Shown: positions 61,319-64,000 of the stretch, one piece after another
Layout: each line of letters opens with the position of its first letter
Position numbering within the stretch: position 1 is the stretch's first letter
Source: Linepithema humile
Taxonomy: Eukaryota > Arthropoda > Insecta > Hymenoptera > Formicidae
Direction of reading: 5' to 3'
Assembly (NCBI RefSeq): GCF_040581485.1
Contig: NC_090129.1
Span: 29,292,764 to 29,356,763, forward strand
Length of the DNA: 64,000 bases
Notes under the pieces: model-generated
Told to the model about the DNA's origin: nothing
Seen by the model: only the letters and a program-made list of their open reading frames with translations
Databases searched by the model: none
Program-made: the position numbers and the translations under genes

Positions 61319-62600
61319 CAGCACTACGTTCACCCGATTTAATCGCAACGGATTAAACTTTCAATACGTTAAACGAAAAGCATACCGTGTTTTGATTTTC
61401 TTGAACGAGCATAGACATTGCGTGTCGGTAGTTCTGGAATCCGTTATTCGTTTGAGCCGTGTCGATTTCGAGCATCAATTACGGCGCCAGTCAATCGTCG
61501 TTAATCGCGAACATCCGCGGAGAATTACTTGTTCCGGCAATAATTCACCACTTTAACCTGCATTTCCGACAAAAATTTGCACTTATTACGCACTTTTAAT
61601 ACATAAAATATGCGTTGAATCACGCAGCGTTTCTACTTTGCGTTCCGAGTCGTCGGGATGTAGTAACTAACATGGCGGACGTGGAGCACATTGAACATGG
61701 TTATTATCGATATTGACTCGACTTGGTGGTGAATCTACCGATGATCAATCTCGCGCCACCCTTCGGCCATCATTACAATTACATCTGTGCTGCAATTCGC
61801 AGAGTGCAAACGTCCCGCGTTTAGTCGCGTATGTATCGGTATCAATCCGTATTAAATATGTGTAACAAAATGCGTAATTTTGCCGGGAGTGTCGATTTCA
61901 GTATCGGGCGCTTCCTAGAAACGTATTATTTTTATCGCGAGTGTTCGCGATGGGCATGTACGCAATAGCACTACGTTTACCCGATTTAATCGCAACGGAC
62001 TAAATTTTCAATATGTTAAACGCATACCATGTTTTGATTTTCTTGAACGAGCATAGACATTGCGTGTCGGTGGTTCCGGAATCCGTTATTCGTTTGAGCC
62101 GTGTCGATTTCGAGCGTCAATTACGGCGCCAGTCAATCGTCGTTAATCGCGAACATCCGCAGAGAATTACTCGTTCCGGTAATAATTCATCACTTTAACC
62201 TGCATTTCCGACAAAAATTTGCACTTATCACGCACTTTTAATACGTAAAATATGCGTTGAATCACACAGCGTTTCTACTTTGCGTTCCAAGTCATCGGGA
62301 TGTAATTGACATGGCGGTCGTGGACGCCGTGGAGCACATTGAACATGGTTATGATCGATATCGACTCGACTTGGTGGCGAATCTATTGATAATCAATCTC
62401 GCGCCACCCTCCGGCCACCATTACAGTTACAACTGTGCTGGAACTCGCAGAGTACAAACGTCCCGCGTTTAGTTGAGTGTGTATCAGTAATCAACCCGTG
62501 TTAAATATGCGTGACAAAATGCATAATTTTGCCGGGAGTGTCGATTTCAGTATCGGGCGCTTCCTAGAAACGTATTATTTTTATCGCGAGTGTTCGCGAT
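61319..62600. repeat. Tandem duplication, two copies of about 635 bp
   Basis: Copy one (61319-61951) and copy two (61966-62600) align along their whole length with scattered substitutions and small indels, for example five bases missing near 62010. Both begin GCACTACGTT(T/C)ACCCGATTT and end GTGTTCGCGAT. Divergence of several percent suggests a moderately old event. Neither copy encodes a recognisable protein. Confidence 0.9.
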
Positions 62601-62817
62601 TACCAGTAGCATTGTCGATCGTAATTTGCGCAATGCAGTTTCGTCCGTGATTTCTACATTTTTTCGAAAGTAGTGCGAGTTTATTTTTGTCCGATAGTGC
62701 GAGTTTATTTTTGTCCGATAGTGCGCGTAATTAACGAAGTGTTTTTGATATTCGTCGATGAAGCTGATGCGGAACAGTCCACGGCAAAATCTACAACAGG
62801 CGAAGCAAATTGCACAA

Positions 62818-62837
62818 CCTAACCTAACCTAACCTAA
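62818..62837. repeat. Interstitial (CCTAA)4 telomere-type repeat
   Basis: Four perfect CCTAA units, the complement of TTAGG, the ancestral arthropod telomere repeat. Short interstitial tracts of this type do not imply a chromosome end. Confidence 0.9.
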
Positions 62838-64000
62838 CACAATCTGATCTGGTGAGCATAATTATTTACTCATTATTTAAATATGTACGTAATTGCGATG
62901 ACACACACGTACAATTATAATTATTGATGAAAGTAGACATCGTTGCAAAGTGAATCTCTGATAGTAATTACAGAATTAATAGTAAAGCTATCAAGCTTCG
63001 CTAACACAAAATTTTGCTTTTACGAATAGGATGAGTTTATTATCATTCTCGTTATTCCTATTAAAAATGAAACGATATCGTTAGCTTCAGTGGTTTGCAT
63101 TAGCAATTCTAGGATCATTCGAACACGCCTCGACTTCTTTTTTGTTGATTTTGATATTCTTCTTACGAGGATTTTTCGCATTTTAACGTTATAACGTTAC
63201 TCGGGAGGGTAATGGTCCGTGGATAATACTTAAAAGTTTCGCGAGCCTCCGTAGGCTATCTGGCCGATGTAAATCCCGTCTATCTCGTAATCGAAATTCA
63301 TGCTGCCGCCGGCGACGGCGGCGGCAGCAGCACTCTCCCTTCGGCGACGAGGATCCTTTGTTCTCGTCTTAAATCCCCGAGTGTAACCAAGAACCTCCTT
63401 ATACTCTACGGAGTTCATCCCACGAGGATCGTGGGAGAGGGGAGATGTTACCGACACTTTAATGCTTACCTACTCGACGCGTGGGCGGTATTCCACGCGA
63501 GGAATCAAATTGGAGGATAAAGGTCACCGTGTCGCGCGAGTATCCCTAAAGATTTTGCGGGATATGTTAATTATTCGTGTATTATGTCGAGTCTGTGTTT
63601 TATTTATTCTTTCCGATAATTCTTTAGTATTATATTTTTTTAGTATACATTTCTTGTACGAAAATTGCACAGATTTACGAAAAATACAGAAGTTTCTATT
63701 GTAATGTACAATAGAACTGTGAATGCAGGCTTAAATATTTTAACACATAATCTTCTGCGTAAACTAGTAAACCAGTTGTGCCTTATGTTTTATTTTGATT
63801 AATTAATTTTTGTTCATTAAATAAAATAAATATGTTCTCTATTATTAATTTTATATTGATGTATTTACACACATTAGGATGTATTTACATTAGTTTATTA
63901 TAGAAGCAAATTTAATGTTTAAATATTTATTAAATGAAAGAAATTAAGCATTTAGCATCAACTTAATTCTAAAATCGATTACAACTTATGTTTTTATTGT
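62838..64000. other. End of window, intron or intergenic
   Basis: AT-rich, with one GC-richer block at about 63190-63480. There the minus strand is open for 75 codons (63457-63230), with an Ala run and a Tyr/Gly-rich end (IGQIAYGGSRNF). I cannot identify it and do not call it a gene. Confidence 0.3.

Noticed and set aside
62013..62472. Short plus-strand frames in the second copy of the tandem duplication
   Set aside because: The matching positions in the first copy are not open to the same extent and the products have no family features.

Overview
The window is eukaryotic: genes are split by short GT-AG introns, introns and intergenic DNA are AT-rich, and CpG-rich patches mark likely promoters. 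The protein families, plus an interstitial (CCTAA)4 tract matching the arthropod telomere repeat, point to an insect. A hymenopteran, probably an ant, is my best inference, but I could not test it.

Layout. (1) 1.5-14.5 kb, plus strand: a protocadherin-15/Cad99C-type cadherin (EC2 end through EC11, membrane-proximal domain, one membrane segment, C-terminal TTEL). A possible signal-peptide exon lies at 1565-1669, but EC1 and most of EC2 cannot be found. (2) 18.6-21.1 kb, plus: an eight-exon tetraspanin, with a small inverted-repeat transposon upstream. (3) 22.7-35.1 kb: four alpha-carbonic-anhydrase paralogues, one on minus and three on plus. A single-exon MYCBPAP-like gene (minus) and a 2.6-kb Helitron-like element full of minisatellites lie among them. 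(4) 35.35-37.36 kb, minus: a six-exon secretory or membrane protein I do not recognise. (5) 41.5-45.7 kb, plus: an NKL-type homeobox gene with an eh1 repressor motif, and three Pumilio-type sites downstream. (6) 47.5-49.1 kb, minus: open exons of an unknown, highly charged protein. (7) 50.15-51.33 kb, plus: a GC-rich promoter/5'UTR and the signal-peptide exon of a secreted or membrane protein. The rest of the window appears to be its first intron, with a TTAA-flanked MITE and a 0.65-kb tandem duplication.

The most unusual content is the carbonic anhydrase cluster. Each copy is damaged in a different part of the active site. One has lost two zinc ligands and another all three. The other two keep the His triad but lose the Thr199 position. 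The copy with no ligands also has a destroyed splice acceptor. The cluster looks like a local set of pseudoenzymes at different stages of decay or new use. Second is the Helitron-like element, whose interior is two unrelated minisatellites, one of which switches orientation in the middle.

All exon boundaries were read by eye from frame continuity, GT-AG signals and family resemblance. Residue numbers for carbonic anhydrases use human CA2 numbering.
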